From Mariniphaga sp963747515 (GTDB lineage: Bacteria; Bacteroidota; Bacteroidia; Bacteroidales; Prolixibacteraceae): a stretch of 64,000 bases of DNA. Below, in pieces: positions 1-8,537 of the stretch (position 1 is its first letter; the number at the start of each line of letters is the position of its first letter). The notes beneath the pieces were generated by a model, which searched no databases, had not been told where the DNA came from, and was given only the letters and a program-made list of their open reading frames with translations. The stretch is taken from NCBI GenBank assembly GCA_963747515.1, contig CAVVFN010000003.1:372001-436000 (forward strand), in the 5' to 3' direction. The translations under genes were made by a program, and so were the position numbers.

Positions 1-886
1 ACGTGAAGTTATCTATAAGAAAAGAAAACATGCCTTATTCGGTGAACGACTGGATGCGGATTTATTGAATATGATGTATGATTCTGTGGAAGATCTTGTT
101 ACTGAATATTATGGAACCGATCAGTTTGAAGATTTCAATATGGAACTGATGCGTCTGTTGTCAATGGAGTCGCCTGTCGCGGAGGAGGATTTTAAAAAAC
201 TCATACCTTCGGAAATATCGCAGCGTATTTATGACAAAATGATCGACGGATACAAACGAAAAGTGCAAACCATATCAAAACAGGCTTACCCGGTTATAAA
301 AAATGTGTATGAAACAAAATCACAGGTATATAAAAATATCGTAGTTCCTATTTCCGATGGAAAACGTGTTTTTCAAATAATTTGTAACCTCGAGTATGCG
401 TATCAGAATAAAGGAAAGGAACTGGTTAAATCCTACCAAAAGCAAATAATGCTGAATACTATTGACAATGCATGGAAGGAACAGCTTAGAGAAATGGATG
501 ATTTAAAACAATCGGTTCAAAATGCCACCTACGAGCAGAAAGATCCCTTACTGATATACAAGTTCGAATCCTTTAATTTGTTTAAAATATTGATAAATAA
601 AGTGAATAAGGATGTGGTGGGTACCTTAATGAAAGGACACATACCTATTCAGAACTCCGACCAGATAAGGCAGGCAGAAGAAAGAAAACGGACCGATATG
701 AGTAAGTATAAAACCCAGAAATCGGATATGCCTGGAGTTGAAAACCCCATGCAGGGAGCTACTGCCCAATCCTCAGAACGCGCCAAACCCCAGCCGGTAA
801 GGGTTGAGAAAAAGGTAGGACGGAACGATCCTTGTCCCTGCGGCAGTGGTAAAAAATTTAAACATTGTCATGGAAGAGGTGCTTAA
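1..886 (+). CDS. secA: Preprotein translocase subunit SecA, C-terminal part (5' end outside window)
   Basis: SecA is the ATPase motor that pushes unfolded preproteins through SecYEG. Only the last 294 residues or so are here; the frame is open from base 2, so the start lies upstream of the window. The visible part covers the helical scaffold/wing region (the YKKRKHALFGERL stretch at the window edge) and ends in the SecB/lipid-binding zinc motif, with CPCGSGKKFKHCHG close to the C-terminus (three Cys and a His). A Q/P-rich linker precedes the zinc motif. lgt follows 39 bp downstream on the same strand, so the two export-related genes may be cotranscribed. Identity is secure; nothing is said about the missing motor domains. 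Confidence 0.96.
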   Translation, partial: REVIYKKRKHALFGERLDADLLNMMYDSVEDLVTEYYGTDQFEDFNMELMRLLSMESPVAEEDFKKLIPSEISQRIYDKMIDGYKRKVQTISKQAYPVIKNVYETKSQVYKNIVVPISDGKRVFQIICNLEYAYQNKGKELVKSYQKQIMLNTIDNAWKEQLREMDDLKQSVQNATYEQKDPLLIYKFESFNLFKILINKVNKDVVGTLMKGHIPIQNSDQIRQAEERKRTDMSKYKTQKSDMPGVENPMQGATAQSSERAKPQPVRVEKKVGRNDPCPCGSGKKFKHCHGRGA

Positions 887-925
887 ATAAAGCGGATTGC
901 ATTACTTATATAAAAATAAGCCAAA

Positions 926-1744
926 ATGATACATTTTCTGAATTACATCCAATGGAATGTAAGCCCCGAAATCTTTAATCTGGGTCCCCTGTCAATTCGT
1001 TGGTATGGGTTGTTGTTTGCAACAGGATTTCTTATTGCCTATTATATTGGCGAAAAAATGCTAAAGTCGGAAAATGTACCACAGAAATGGATCGATTCCC
1101 TTTTCTTTTACATTATAATTGCAACTATCCTCGGTGCCCGGCTGGGTCATGTTTTTTTCTACGGTTGGGATTATTATTCACAAAATCCGGGGGAAATACT
1201 GAAAGTCTGGCATGGCGGTCTTGCCAGTCATGGTGGTGCTTTGGGTATTTTTATTGCCCTATTGATTTATTCAAAACTCATTACCAAACGAAATGTATTC
1301 TGGACTATCGACAGGGTAGTAGTGCCCACAGCGTTGGTGGCAGCTTTTATCCGGCTGGGGAATCTTATGAATTCTGAGATATACGGAATACAAACTTCCC
1401 TTCCCTGGGGTTTCATTTTTGAACGAAATAATGAGGTGGTTCCAAAACATCCCACCCAAATTTATGAGGCTCTGGCTTATCTGTTAACTTTTGGAATTCT
1501 TATGCACCTTTATTGGCGCACACGGGCAAAATATAAACAAGGTTTCCTTACAGGTGTGCTGTTTATTTTTGTTTTCACTGCCCGTTTTCTAATCGAATTT
1601 ATTAAGGAAGATCAGGAAGGATTTGAGGCCACTATGACACTAAACATGGGACAATGGTTAAGTATTCCTTTTATTTTGACAGGAATTTATCTTGTGGTGA
1701 GGGCAAAAAAACAACCCGAAAAACATTATAAGAATAAAGGTTGA
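926..1744 (+). CDS. lgt: Prolipoprotein diacylglyceryl transferase Lgt
   Basis: Lgt transfers diacylglycerol from phosphatidylglycerol to the lipobox cysteine of prolipoproteins in the inner membrane, the first step of lipoprotein maturation. The 272-residue product has the family's usual length and seven or so hydrophobic segments. Family landmarks are visible: the N-terminal IRWYGLLFATGFL, the ILGARLGHVFFYGWDYY stretch, the HGGLASHGGALG signature, and the PTQIYEAL and ARFLIEFIKEDQ motifs near the C-terminus. It follows secA by 39 bp. Several lipoproteins it would modify are encoded nearby (the BtuG-like protein and the lipoprotein MsrB). Start chosen at the first ATG of the frame. Confidence 0.97.
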   Translation: MIHFLNYIQWNVSPEIFNLGPLSIRWYGLLFATGFLIAYYIGEKMLKSENVPQKWIDSLFFYIIIATILGARLGHVFFYGWDYYSQNPGEILKVWHGGLASHGGALGIFIALLIYSKLITKRNVFWTIDRVVVPTALVAAFIRLGNLMNSEIYGIQTSLPWGFIFERNNEVVPKHPTQIYEALAYLLTFGILMHLYWRTRAKYKQGFLTGVLFIFVFTARFLIEFIKEDQEGFEATMTLNMGQWLSIPFILTGIYLVVRAKKQPEKHYKNKG

Positions 1745-2523
1745 TGATATAATAAAACGGCTGTTGAAAATTCATGTGGTGTTACAACCTGCCGGATGGA
1801 TTTCTTATATGGTTTGTCTGGCAATTCAGTGAAGTAAAGCTTACATTTTATCTATAAAATTACAGACAGGTAAAAATTTCTGACTCTTTTAAGAAAGTAC
1901 GGGGTATAGCCGGAACTTAAAGATAATTGCTGTCGCGAAATCTGATGGAATTGTAAGATGATCATTCAGCTATTTTCCTGGATCTGCATTCTGCGAAAAT
2001 CCCGCCTCAGCGCAATAACCAGTCGGAGCGAAACGGAGATATCCCCTGGCGCGACTATCCTCAACATAAACTGCCATACTCCTCACCCACAGCCTGTGTC
2101 ACTTCCATCTCTTCGCTATCCCTTCCCTATCTCTGTGCGATAAAGGATGGAAATGGAAGTGAAATAACCCTTCACTTGAAAGAAGACGGTGCCGTGAATT
2201 ATATCCCTGTAATACTTCCTTTGTACATTTAGTCAGCATAAATAACTTAAAAATAAACACTATGGCAGAAATCAAAAAAACATCTTCGATGGAGGAGTTG
2301 GTAATTCCGAGCCCCTTCGCGTGACCTTTAACTTCCGCAACAGCAAAATGATCAGGTGCAGCAACCGCATGTGGGTCCAGAAATAACAGGTATCAGGGTT
2401 CAGGAACCAGAACCGTCCGGCTTATAAGGCTGAACTCCCGGGCTTTTTTCCAGTTATGGGCTATTGACTAATCTGGGTTTATTCATGTTTATAACAATTT
2501 CTTCTGCCGTTAAGGGATTAATT
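1745..2523. other. Gene-poor region with decayed coding sequence
   Basis: No intact gene was recognised in these 780 bp. On the plus strand a frame stays open from 1957 to a TAG near 2230 without a start codon; its product includes KDGNGSEITLHLKEDGAVNY, which looks protein-like but was not identified. A short ATG frame starts at 2262 and stops after about 20 codons (MAEIKKTSSMEELVIPSPFA); a plausible continuation lies in another frame. The pattern suggests remains of dead genes. Base composition is slightly more GC-rich than the surrounding intergenic DNA. Confidence 0.4.
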
Positions 2524-2573
2524 CTATTTAGAAATATTCTAAATAGGAAATTGGTTTGGAATTATTAATTTTG
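2524..2573 (+). promoter_or_regulatory. Candidate promoter with 10-bp inverted repeat upstream of riboswitch 1
   Basis: A perfect 10-bp inverted repeat, CTATTTAGAA (2524-2533) and TTCTAAATAG (2537-2546) with a 3-nt spacer, sits just upstream of TAATTTTG (2566-2573), an exact match to the Bacteroidota -7 consensus TAnnTTTG. No clear -33 TTTG lies at the usual 19-21 nt distance; the dyad occupies that region. This could be an operator for a regulator acting in addition to the riboswitch. The promoter reading follows from the consensus; the operator role is inference. Confidence 0.5.
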
Positions 2574-2579
2574 TGACGG

Positions 2580-2760
2580 AAATGGTTAAAAAGGGAATCC
2601 GGTGACCTGAATATCCTACAGCAGGAAATCCGGAGCTGTACCCGCAGCTGTAAGCCCGTCATGTTAGCGGCAACCTCTGCCACTGTTCAAATTCGATAGT
2701 AATCGGAATCGGGACGGGAAGGCCGTCGCTAACCGGGGCAAGCCAGAAGACCTGCCATTT
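2580..2760 (+). promoter_or_regulatory. Cobalamin riboswitch 1 (aptamer)
   Basis: The aptamer shows the B12-box hallmarks in order: GGGAATCCGGTG, GGAGCTGTACCCGCAGCTGTAA, GCCACTG, GGGAAGGCCG and finally AGCCAGAAGACCTGCC. The outer P1 helix can form between AATGG (2581-2585) and CCATT near 2755-2759. It lies in the leader of the T9SS surface protein, btuB and btuG genes, which fits B12-repressed expression of a B12 uptake locus. A second copy sits at 8224-8416. Confidence 0.95.
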
Positions 2761-2775
2761 TCAAAAAATGCTTTC

Positions 2776-2844
2776 GGGAATAAAAGCGACGGTTTTATTA
2801 CCTGACGTTTTATTTCCCCATGTTCAATTAAACAAAGGGGAATG
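2776..2844 (+). promoter_or_regulatory. Expression platform of riboswitch 1 (start-site masking)
   Basis: Three segments can pair in mutually exclusive ways: A, GGGAATAAAA (2776-2785); B, TTTTATTTCCCC (2808-2819); C, GGGGAA (2837-2842), which abuts and overlaps the ATG at 2842. B-C pairing (six bases, TTCCCC with GGGGAA, 17-nt loop) would hide the purine-rich start region; A-B pairing (one bulged T) would free it. A can also fold on itself through AATAAAA and TTTTATT (2793-2799). The pairing is seen in the sequence; control at translation is inferred. Confidence 0.55.
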
Positions 2845-5199
2845 AAAGAAATTTTATTATCAGTACTCTTAATTTTTTTAACGCTGTATATTTTTGCTCA
2901 AAATACAGCCGGGCGGTTATTTGAATACTTTCCGGCTCCCGGTCAGCATATAAATATCGATAAGATAGGGACACCCCGGGCTGCCCAAAACATGGTGTCA
3001 AACTTCAGCAGCCTTATTTCATTAGGAAGTTTTGGCGGATACGTTGTAATGGGTTTTGAAAACGCCTGTATTAATCATCCCGATAACCCATACGGAATCG
3101 ATTTTACGATTTTTGGCAATGCATTTACCGGGTCATCGGAACCCGGTGTGGTTTGGGTAATGCAGGATGAAAACGAAAATGGATTTCCCGATGATACCTG
3201 GTATGAAATTGCTGGAAGCAGTCATTTTTTTTCTGGAACCAAAAGAAACTTTTCGGTTAAGTATTTTAAAACGCCTGAACGCGATGTTTTATGGAAAGAT
3301 AATCGGGGAATAACAGGACAGATTACCGGCAATGAGTTCAATCTTCAGGAGTATTACCCGTTACCAGAATATTTTCCTTTCTATCCAAAGGATTCCGTAA
3401 CTTTTTTTGGTACGTTACTGGAAAATAAATTTGTTGCCACCAATTCACAAGTAATAAAGCTGGCTGCGCCATCGTTCGGTTATGCCGATTGTCGTCCGCC
3501 CGTTCAAGGGGTCGATTTATCATTGCCGGATAATCCTTATACTAGCGAGAATGAAGGTGCCGGAGGAGATCCTATCGATATTTCATGGGCCACCGATAGC
3601 CTGGGTAATTATATAGACCTTGATTCCATTCATTTTGTCAAAATTGTATCTGCTGGTTTAAACGATGCAGGATGGCTCGGAGAAATATCAACCGATGTAG
3701 CCTGGTTGGAAGCTGTGCGTTTGCAGCCCGGAATATCTGGAAAAGAAAACCTGCTTGTTTTTCAAAATCATTTATCTAAAATAATAGCAGGGGATTCCAT
3801 TAAACCTGAAGCATTTTATTTTGAGAAAGGCAGAAAAATAAATACTCCTGTAAATATTTATTCCCTTGATGAAACGGTGGCAAAGGTCGGTGATTCCGGT
3901 TTTCTGGTGGCCAAATCAATGGGAGAAGTTCAAATTCGTTTTTCAGCTCATGATGAAACAGCGTTTTCATCAATAAATGTGGTGGTGCCGGAATCAATAA
4001 GATTTATTACCGACTTTTCATCTGTTTATCAGGGCGAAACAATTGAACTGGTAGCCGAAATTTTCGATAATGAGCAGGAGTTGGTATATCTGTATCCTGT
4101 TTTTACCTCTTCAAATCCTTTAGCCTTAAAAATTATGCAGGCAGAAGGCAAATTTTATCTTACAGCACAACAACCGGGTGAATATTTATTAATCGCTTCT
4201 GTTGACGGTTTTCAGGTTGAAAAACAGGTAAAGGTAAAGATTCATGAGCCTCAGGATAAAATTAAAGTTCTTTTTTCTGCTAAAACAAGTGATGAAAACC
4301 TGTTTCCACTGCAATGGATAGAAACTGAGATGGCTGATTTGAATTATTTGGTTGATAACAGGCAAAAGAATTATTCAACACTGGAAACGATGACCTTGTT
4401 TCATGCCCTGGCTTCAGGGCTTAACAAAGCAGGTCTTTCTTATAAATTCAGAGATGATGGGGCAGCAGGGGAAAAGCTCTATTTATATATGGTGGAAAAT
4501 GATGGATTCTTTCAATACGGCTGGGGCGGTAAAACCTCTCTGCAGCCGTATGCCCGTGCTTGGATTGTACGACTGAATGACAAGCAGTTTCTGAATGGTT
4601 TCGATGATATTTTTGTTTCTGATGGAGATACTGTAGTGTTATATCATGTTCCCGATATCATTAACTCCTGGAACTATACCCGATTGCTTCCATTTTACAG
4701 TTATGATAATTCAGATGGTGACGCTGAGGTGGTAGTTGAACAAACCTCCTGCCGGTTGATCGGCGGAGAAATATCGGAATCGGGTTTTGTGCCTTTATCC
4801 GGAATGGCTGTTTTTGCGGATAAATATTATTTTACCAACGATCAGGGAAGAGTAAAAATTGAAATCAATGGGGAATTTCCTGTGATTGTTTCCTCAGGAA
4901 ATGATGATCTGTTAATTACTGAACAGCGGACAACAAATGTCACAGATGTAGCTAATGTCTTTCGGATTTATCCCAATCCGGCTGAGAATTACTTGTTCAT
5001 TTATGGAAACCCCTGTGGAAATCTTCAGGAGTCCCGTCTTAAGGTAAAACTTTATCATTCAACAGGTACTCTTCTTCTAAAAAAGGAGTTTTTTTCCTGT
5101 CCGGTTAATTTAAACCTGTCATTCCTTGCGCCCGGAATGTATCATCTTGTCATTGTTAGGGGTAACCAGCCAGAAATCCATAAATTCATAAAGCTGTGA
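2842..5199 (+). CDS. T9SS-sorted cell-surface protein of the B12 locus, possible DUF4430-like domain
   Basis: This 785-residue protein starts with a hydrophobic signal peptide cleaved near FAQ and ends in a T9SS type A sorting domain (IYPNPAENYLFIYG to the terminal IHKFIKL), so it should reach the outer surface. The first 300 residues resemble Bacteroidota 'cell surface proteins' found beside btuB, with repeated acidic/aromatic motifs but no named fold that I can assign. Residues about 340-470 look Ig-like. Residues about 520-625 contain WGGKTSLQPYARAW and a SDGDTVVLYHV strand, reminiscent of the DUF4430/transcobalamin beta domain (inference). It is first in a riboswitch-led operon, and btuB starts inside its stop codon. 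Probable role: capture of corrinoids at the cell surface. Confidence 0.72.
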   Translation: MKEILLSVLLIFLTLYIFAQNTAGRLFEYFPAPGQHINIDKIGTPRAAQNMVSNFSSLISLGSFGGYVVMGFENACINHPDNPYGIDFTIFGNAFTGSSEPGVVWVMQDENENGFPDDTWYEIAGSSHFFSGTKRNFSVKYFKTPERDVLWKDNRGITGQITGNEFNLQEYYPLPEYFPFYPKDSVTFFGTLLENKFVATNSQVIKLAAPSFGYADCRPPVQGVDLSLPDNPYTSENEGAGGDPIDISWATDSLGNYIDLDSIHFVKIVSAGLNDAGWLGEISTDVAWLEAVRLQPGISGKENLLVFQNHLSKIIAGDSIKPEAFYFEKGRKINTPVNIYSLDETVAKVGDSGFLVAKSMGEVQIRFSAHDETAFSSINVVVPESIRFITDFSSVYQGETIELVAEIFDNEQELVYLYPVFTSSNPLALKIMQAEGKFYLTAQQPGEYLLIASVDGFQVEKQVKVKIHEPQDKIKVLFSAKTSDENLFPLQWIETEMADLNYLVDNRQKNYSTLETMTLFHALASGLNKAGLSYKFRDDGAAGEKLYLYMVENDGFFQYGWGGKTSLQPYARAWIVRLNDKQFLNGFDDIFVSDGDTVVLYHVPDIINSWNYTRLLPFYSYDNSDGDAEVVVEQTSCRLIGGEISESGFVPLSGMAVFADKYYFTNDQGRVKIEINGEFPVIVSSGNDDLLITEQRTTNVTDVANVFRIYPNPAENYLFIYGNPCGNLQESRLKVKLYHSTGTLLLKKEFFSCPVNLNLSFLAPGMYHLVIVRGNQPEIHKFIKL

Positions 5200-7163
5200 A
5201 GGAATTTAATACTTTTTGGCTCATGGTGTTTATGTTGGTTGCAGGATTTGCCAACGGGCAATTAATACCCGATACCGTTCATATTGGTGAAGTGGAAGTT
5301 CTGGCAAAAAGAAGGATAGAGGAGGCCGGACTGAAAATTACCCGACCTGATTCGGTGCAGAAGGCTTCTATGATAACAGCCGATCTTTCGGAGTTGATAT
5401 CCGATTATTCTCCGGTATTTATTAAATCCTATGGGAGGGGCTCGGTGGCAACGGCCAGTTTTCGAGGTACAGCAGCTACGCATACACAGATTTACTGGAA
5501 CGGCATGAGCCTGAATTCCCCAATGCGGGGACTGGCCGATATATCTTTGATACCGGTATTTTTTACCGATGATGTTTACCTTCTCCATGGGGGAAGTTCA
5601 ATGACCAAAGGCAGCGGTGCTTTGGGGGGCAGCATTCATCTGGAGAACATACCCGATTGGAATACTTCATTTGGTTTGGAAGGTCTTGCAGAAACCGCTT
5701 CTTTCAATTCCCGGAAATTTTTTTTTAAACTGTCACTGGGAGGAAAAAATATACACTCTTCCACACGTTTTTTTTATGAAACTGCTGACAATAATTTCCC
5801 ATATTTTAACTCTGGCGTTATTCCCCATAAAACCGATACATTACAAAATGCCGGTTATTTTAAAACAGGTATTCTCCAGGAATTTTATATCAGGCATTTT
5901 AATGACAACTTATCAACCCTGCGCATGTGGTATCAATACGGAAACCGGGACCTGCCCCAGCTAATGTCGTATCAGGGCAATGAACGTGAAGAATTTCAAA
6001 AAGATAATCAGTTCAGGGCTCAGTACGATTGGAAAAGGTATACCGATGGGGTGAACTATCATTTTTTTTCCGGAATAAATTCCACCCGGTTGAATTATTA
6101 CAGGGCAACACCTGCTTTTGGATTTGTAAACGAAGATTCGAATAGCAAAGAAACCGGGTTCCTGAACTACCTGCGAATTTTTAGGCAGTTCGATGAGAAA
6201 ACATATGCAACAGTAACTTTTAATGCCAATTATTACCAGGTAAAAGCTTTTGATAATATTACCACGGGTGGATATTCAGAAAACCGGATGGAAACCAGCC
6301 TGATGTTAAATATGCATTTGAAACCTTCCGACCTGCTTGCGTTGTTCATTCTTTTGCGCTCTGAAACCTACGATGAAAAAACAGTACCTTTCATCCCTTC
6401 AGCTGGAATTGAATGGCAATTTTCAAGAAGACTTCCCTTGATTTTACGGGCAAATGTGGCACGTAATTATCATAAACCCGCTCTCAATGATTTGTACTGG
6501 ATTCCCGGAGGCAATCCTGAGCTTTTGGCTGAAGATGGTTTTACAGGCGATGTATCTTTTTCAACAGCAGTTAAAGGCAGTAAAATAAGTTTCAGCAATG
6601 AATTAACCGGATTTGTTTCAAAAATAGAAAACTGGATTGCATGGCAGCCTGCTTCAAACGGTGCCTTCTATTGGGAGGCCGGTAATATTCAAAATGTATT
6701 ATCCAGGGGTGCCGAATATCAGTTTACGGGAATGCTCAAAAGCGACGGATTCCTTTTTCGTTCGGGTGGAAATTATTCCTTTACCAGTACTTCAAATCTT
6801 AATGCTGTGTATTCAGCCGATGAATCACGCGGGAAACAACTTATTTATATCCCGAGGCATAAAGGAGGTGCTTATTTGAGTACAACATGGCAGAAATTTA
6901 CTTTTAAATTCGATATAAATGGAGTTGGAAAACGCTACACCAAATCAAGTAATCGGGAATCGGATTCCGAACAAGTGCTGAACCCTTATTTTTTAGGTAA
7001 GGTATCGGTTGGAAAACAATTACCGGTTAATGACTTGAGGCTTAACCTGAAATTCAGCGTAGATAATTTATTCGATAAAACCTATCAAAGTATCCTTTGG
7101 AGACCGATGCCGGGAAGGTTTTACTCATTTTCTGTTGCATTTAAATACATTAGAGAAAAATGA
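5196..7163 (+). CDS. btuB: TonB-dependent outer-membrane receptor, BtuB-like
   Basis: This 655-residue receptor takes a large substrate through the outer membrane using TonB energy; the riboswitch and neighbours point to cobalamin. A signal peptide is followed by a short TonB-box-like stretch (TVHIGEVEVLA), a plug domain of about residues 45-160 (SFRGTAATHTQIYWNGM and GSGALGGSIHLEN), and a beta-barrel to the end. The chosen start is GTG at 5196, overlapping the previous stop as GTGA; an ATG nine codons in (5223) would give a shorter signal peptide without its lysine. The stop overlaps the next start as ATGA, so three genes are translationally coupled. Inner-membrane BtuCDF is not in this window. 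Confidence 0.86.
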   Translation: MKEFNTFWLMVFMLVAGFANGQLIPDTVHIGEVEVLAKRRIEEAGLKITRPDSVQKASMITADLSELISDYSPVFIKSYGRGSVATASFRGTAATHTQIYWNGMSLNSPMRGLADISLIPVFFTDDVYLLHGGSSMTKGSGALGGSIHLENIPDWNTSFGLEGLAETASFNSRKFFFKLSLGGKNIHSSTRFFYETADNNFPYFNSGVIPHKTDTLQNAGYFKTGILQEFYIRHFNDNLSTLRMWYQYGNRDLPQLMSYQGNEREEFQKDNQFRAQYDWKRYTDGVNYHFFSGINSTRLNYYRATPAFGFVNEDSNSKETGFLNYLRIFRQFDEKTYATVTFNANYYQVKAFDNITTGGYSENRMETSLMLNMHLKPSDLLALFILLRSETYDEKTVPFIPSAGIEWQFSRRLPLILRANVARNYHKPALNDLYWIPGGNPELLAEDGFTGDVSFSTAVKGSKISFSNELTGFVSKIENWIAWQPASNGAFYWEAGNIQNVLSRGAEYQFTGMLKSDGFLFRSGGNYSFTSTSNLNAVYSADESRGKQLIYIPRHKGGAYLSTTWQKFTFKFDINGVGKRYTKSSNRESDSEQVLNPYFLGKVSVGKQLPVNDLRLNLKFSVDNLFDKTYQSILWRPMPGRFYSFSVAFKYIREK

Positions 7164-8200
7164 AAATAATAATTCAGACTTTATTCTTGCTCCTCTTTGC
7201 CTGGGCATGTACCGATGAACCAGTGGAAACAAAATATTTTGACCTGGATACTGATCGGGGAGTTTTTATTGCCTGCGAAGGTAATTTTATGTATGGTAAT
7301 GGTTCCCTTTCTTTTTATCATACTGGAACTAAAAAAGTAACCAATCATCTTTTTTATGCCAGAAACAATGCTCCCCTTGGTGATGTTGTGCAATCACTGG
7401 CACGTATAAATCAAGATATTTTCATTGTAGTAAATAATTCGGGTAAAGTTGTGATAGCCGATGCAGAAACTATGGAATACAAAGGCAGTATTACGGATTT
7501 GGTTTCCCCCCGGAATATTCATTTTATATCCGAAAGAAAAGCATACCTGTCCGATTTGTATGCAAATCATTTGACCATATTCGACCCGAAAACTTTTGAG
7601 AAAACAGGAGAAATCGATTTAGAGGATCATACTTCGGAGCAAATGGTTCAGATTGGAAAATATGTATATATTTCCGACTGGTCTTATGGCCGGCACATAT
7701 TGGTTGTTGATACTGAAACTGATGAAATGACTGACGAAATTGAGGTTCCGCTTCAGCCAAAAAATCTGACAGTCGATAGGAACGGGAAAATCTGGATATT
7801 GTCGGATGGTGGGTACGAAAATTCCCCTTCAGGTAATGATGTGCCTGCCATCAGCAGAATCGATCCTGAAACCCGAACCATAGAACAAATATACCGCTTT
7901 AAAGCGGATGAAATTCCTGCTGGTCTGGAAATCAACGGAACCGGCGACACGCTGTACTTTCTGAACAGAGATGTGTATAAAATGGCTGTAGAGAGCCGCA
8001 GGTTGCCCGATTCTGCATTTATAAAAAGCAATCAGAAAGTATTTTACCATCTTGCTGTTGACTCACATACCAATGATATTTACATTGCCGATGCCATCGA
8101 TTACACACAGGATGCCGCAGTTTACAGGTATTCACAGGCTGGTATTGTTATAGATACCTTTAAAACGGGTATTAATCCGTCGGATTTTATGTTCAGATAA
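7160..8200 (+). CDS. btuG: BtuG-like surface beta-propeller lipoprotein (DUF5074/YncE-like)
   Basis: The 346-residue product begins with a lipoprotein signal (FLLLFAWAC, Cys about residue 17) and continues as repeated propeller blades: ANHLTIFDPKTFEKTGEI, GRHILVVDTETDEMTDEI and GKIWILSDGGY are blade-like strands. In gut Bacteroides the BtuG family is a surface lipoprotein that binds cobalamin very tightly and caps BtuB. The placement directly after a BtuB-like gene, with a 4-bp overlap, supports that role. Length matches the family. I call it BtuG-like by fold and context; binding residues cannot be checked from here. Confidence 0.78.
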   Translation: MKIIIQTLFLLLFAWACTDEPVETKYFDLDTDRGVFIACEGNFMYGNGSLSFYHTGTKKVTNHLFYARNNAPLGDVVQSLARINQDIFIVVNNSGKVVIADAETMEYKGSITDLVSPRNIHFISERKAYLSDLYANHLTIFDPKTFEKTGEIDLEDHTSEQMVQIGKYVYISDWSYGRHILVVDTETDEMTDEIEVPLQPKNLTVDRNGKIWILSDGGYENSPSGNDVPAISRIDPETRTIEQIYRFKADEIPAGLEINGTGDTLYFLNRDVYKMAVESRRLPDSAFIKSNQKVFYHLAVDSHTNDIYIADAIDYTQDAAVYRYSQAGIVIDTFKTGINPSDFMFR

Positions 8201-8223
8201 AAAATAAAAACTTATTTTTACAA

Positions 8224-8416
8224 CGGAATGGTTCCATAACAAGATTTAAGGGAATCCGGTGACCTGCCTGTCTGCATGCAGGAATTCCGGAGCTGTACCC
8301 GCAGCTGTAATCCTTTCATGTTGGCAGCAATTCAGCCACTGTCTTAATCCGGTAAAAATCGGAATTGGGATGGGAAGGCCGCTGCCAATCGGGGTAAGCC
8401 AGAAGACCTGCCATTT
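8224..8416 (+). promoter_or_regulatory. Cobalamin riboswitch 2 (aptamer)
   Basis: A second B12 aptamer follows btuG. It carries GGGAATCCGGTGACCTG, GGAGCTGTACCCGCAGCTGTAA, GCCACTG, GGGAAGGCCG and AGCCAGAAGACCTGCC; the closing helix pairs GGAATGG (8225-8231) with CCATTTC near 8411-8417. The core is almost the same as in riboswitch 1, while the variable stems differ. It governs the DUF4465 gene separately from the upstream operon, either as a second promoter leader or as an internal switch on read-through RNA. Confidence 0.95.
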
Positions 8417-8419
8417 CTT

Positions 8420-8537
8420 ATTTTACAAACAATATCGTAAGCTTTCGGGGACAAAGGCTTGAGGTAATTAACCTTATTTTTCCCATAGTTTCTGGTATTG
8501 TAAAATCACTTGTTTATTAACAAAAAATTTTACAATG
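8420..8537 (+). promoter_or_regulatory. Expression platform of riboswitch 2 (start-codon masking)
   Basis: Segment B, ATTGTAAAAT (8497-8506), is perfectly complementary over 10 bases to segment C, ATTTTACAAT (8527-8536), which includes the first two bases of the ATG at 8535. Segment A, ATTTTACAA (8420-8428), just after the aptamer, is nearly the same as C and can compete for B. This gives the same A/B/C logic as riboswitch 1 with unrelated bases. The complementarity is seen directly; the ON/OFF assignment is inferred. Confidence 0.6.

Noticed and set aside
1000..1377. 125-codon frame inside lgt
   Set aside because: It lies wholly within lgt in another frame, and lgt has full family support.
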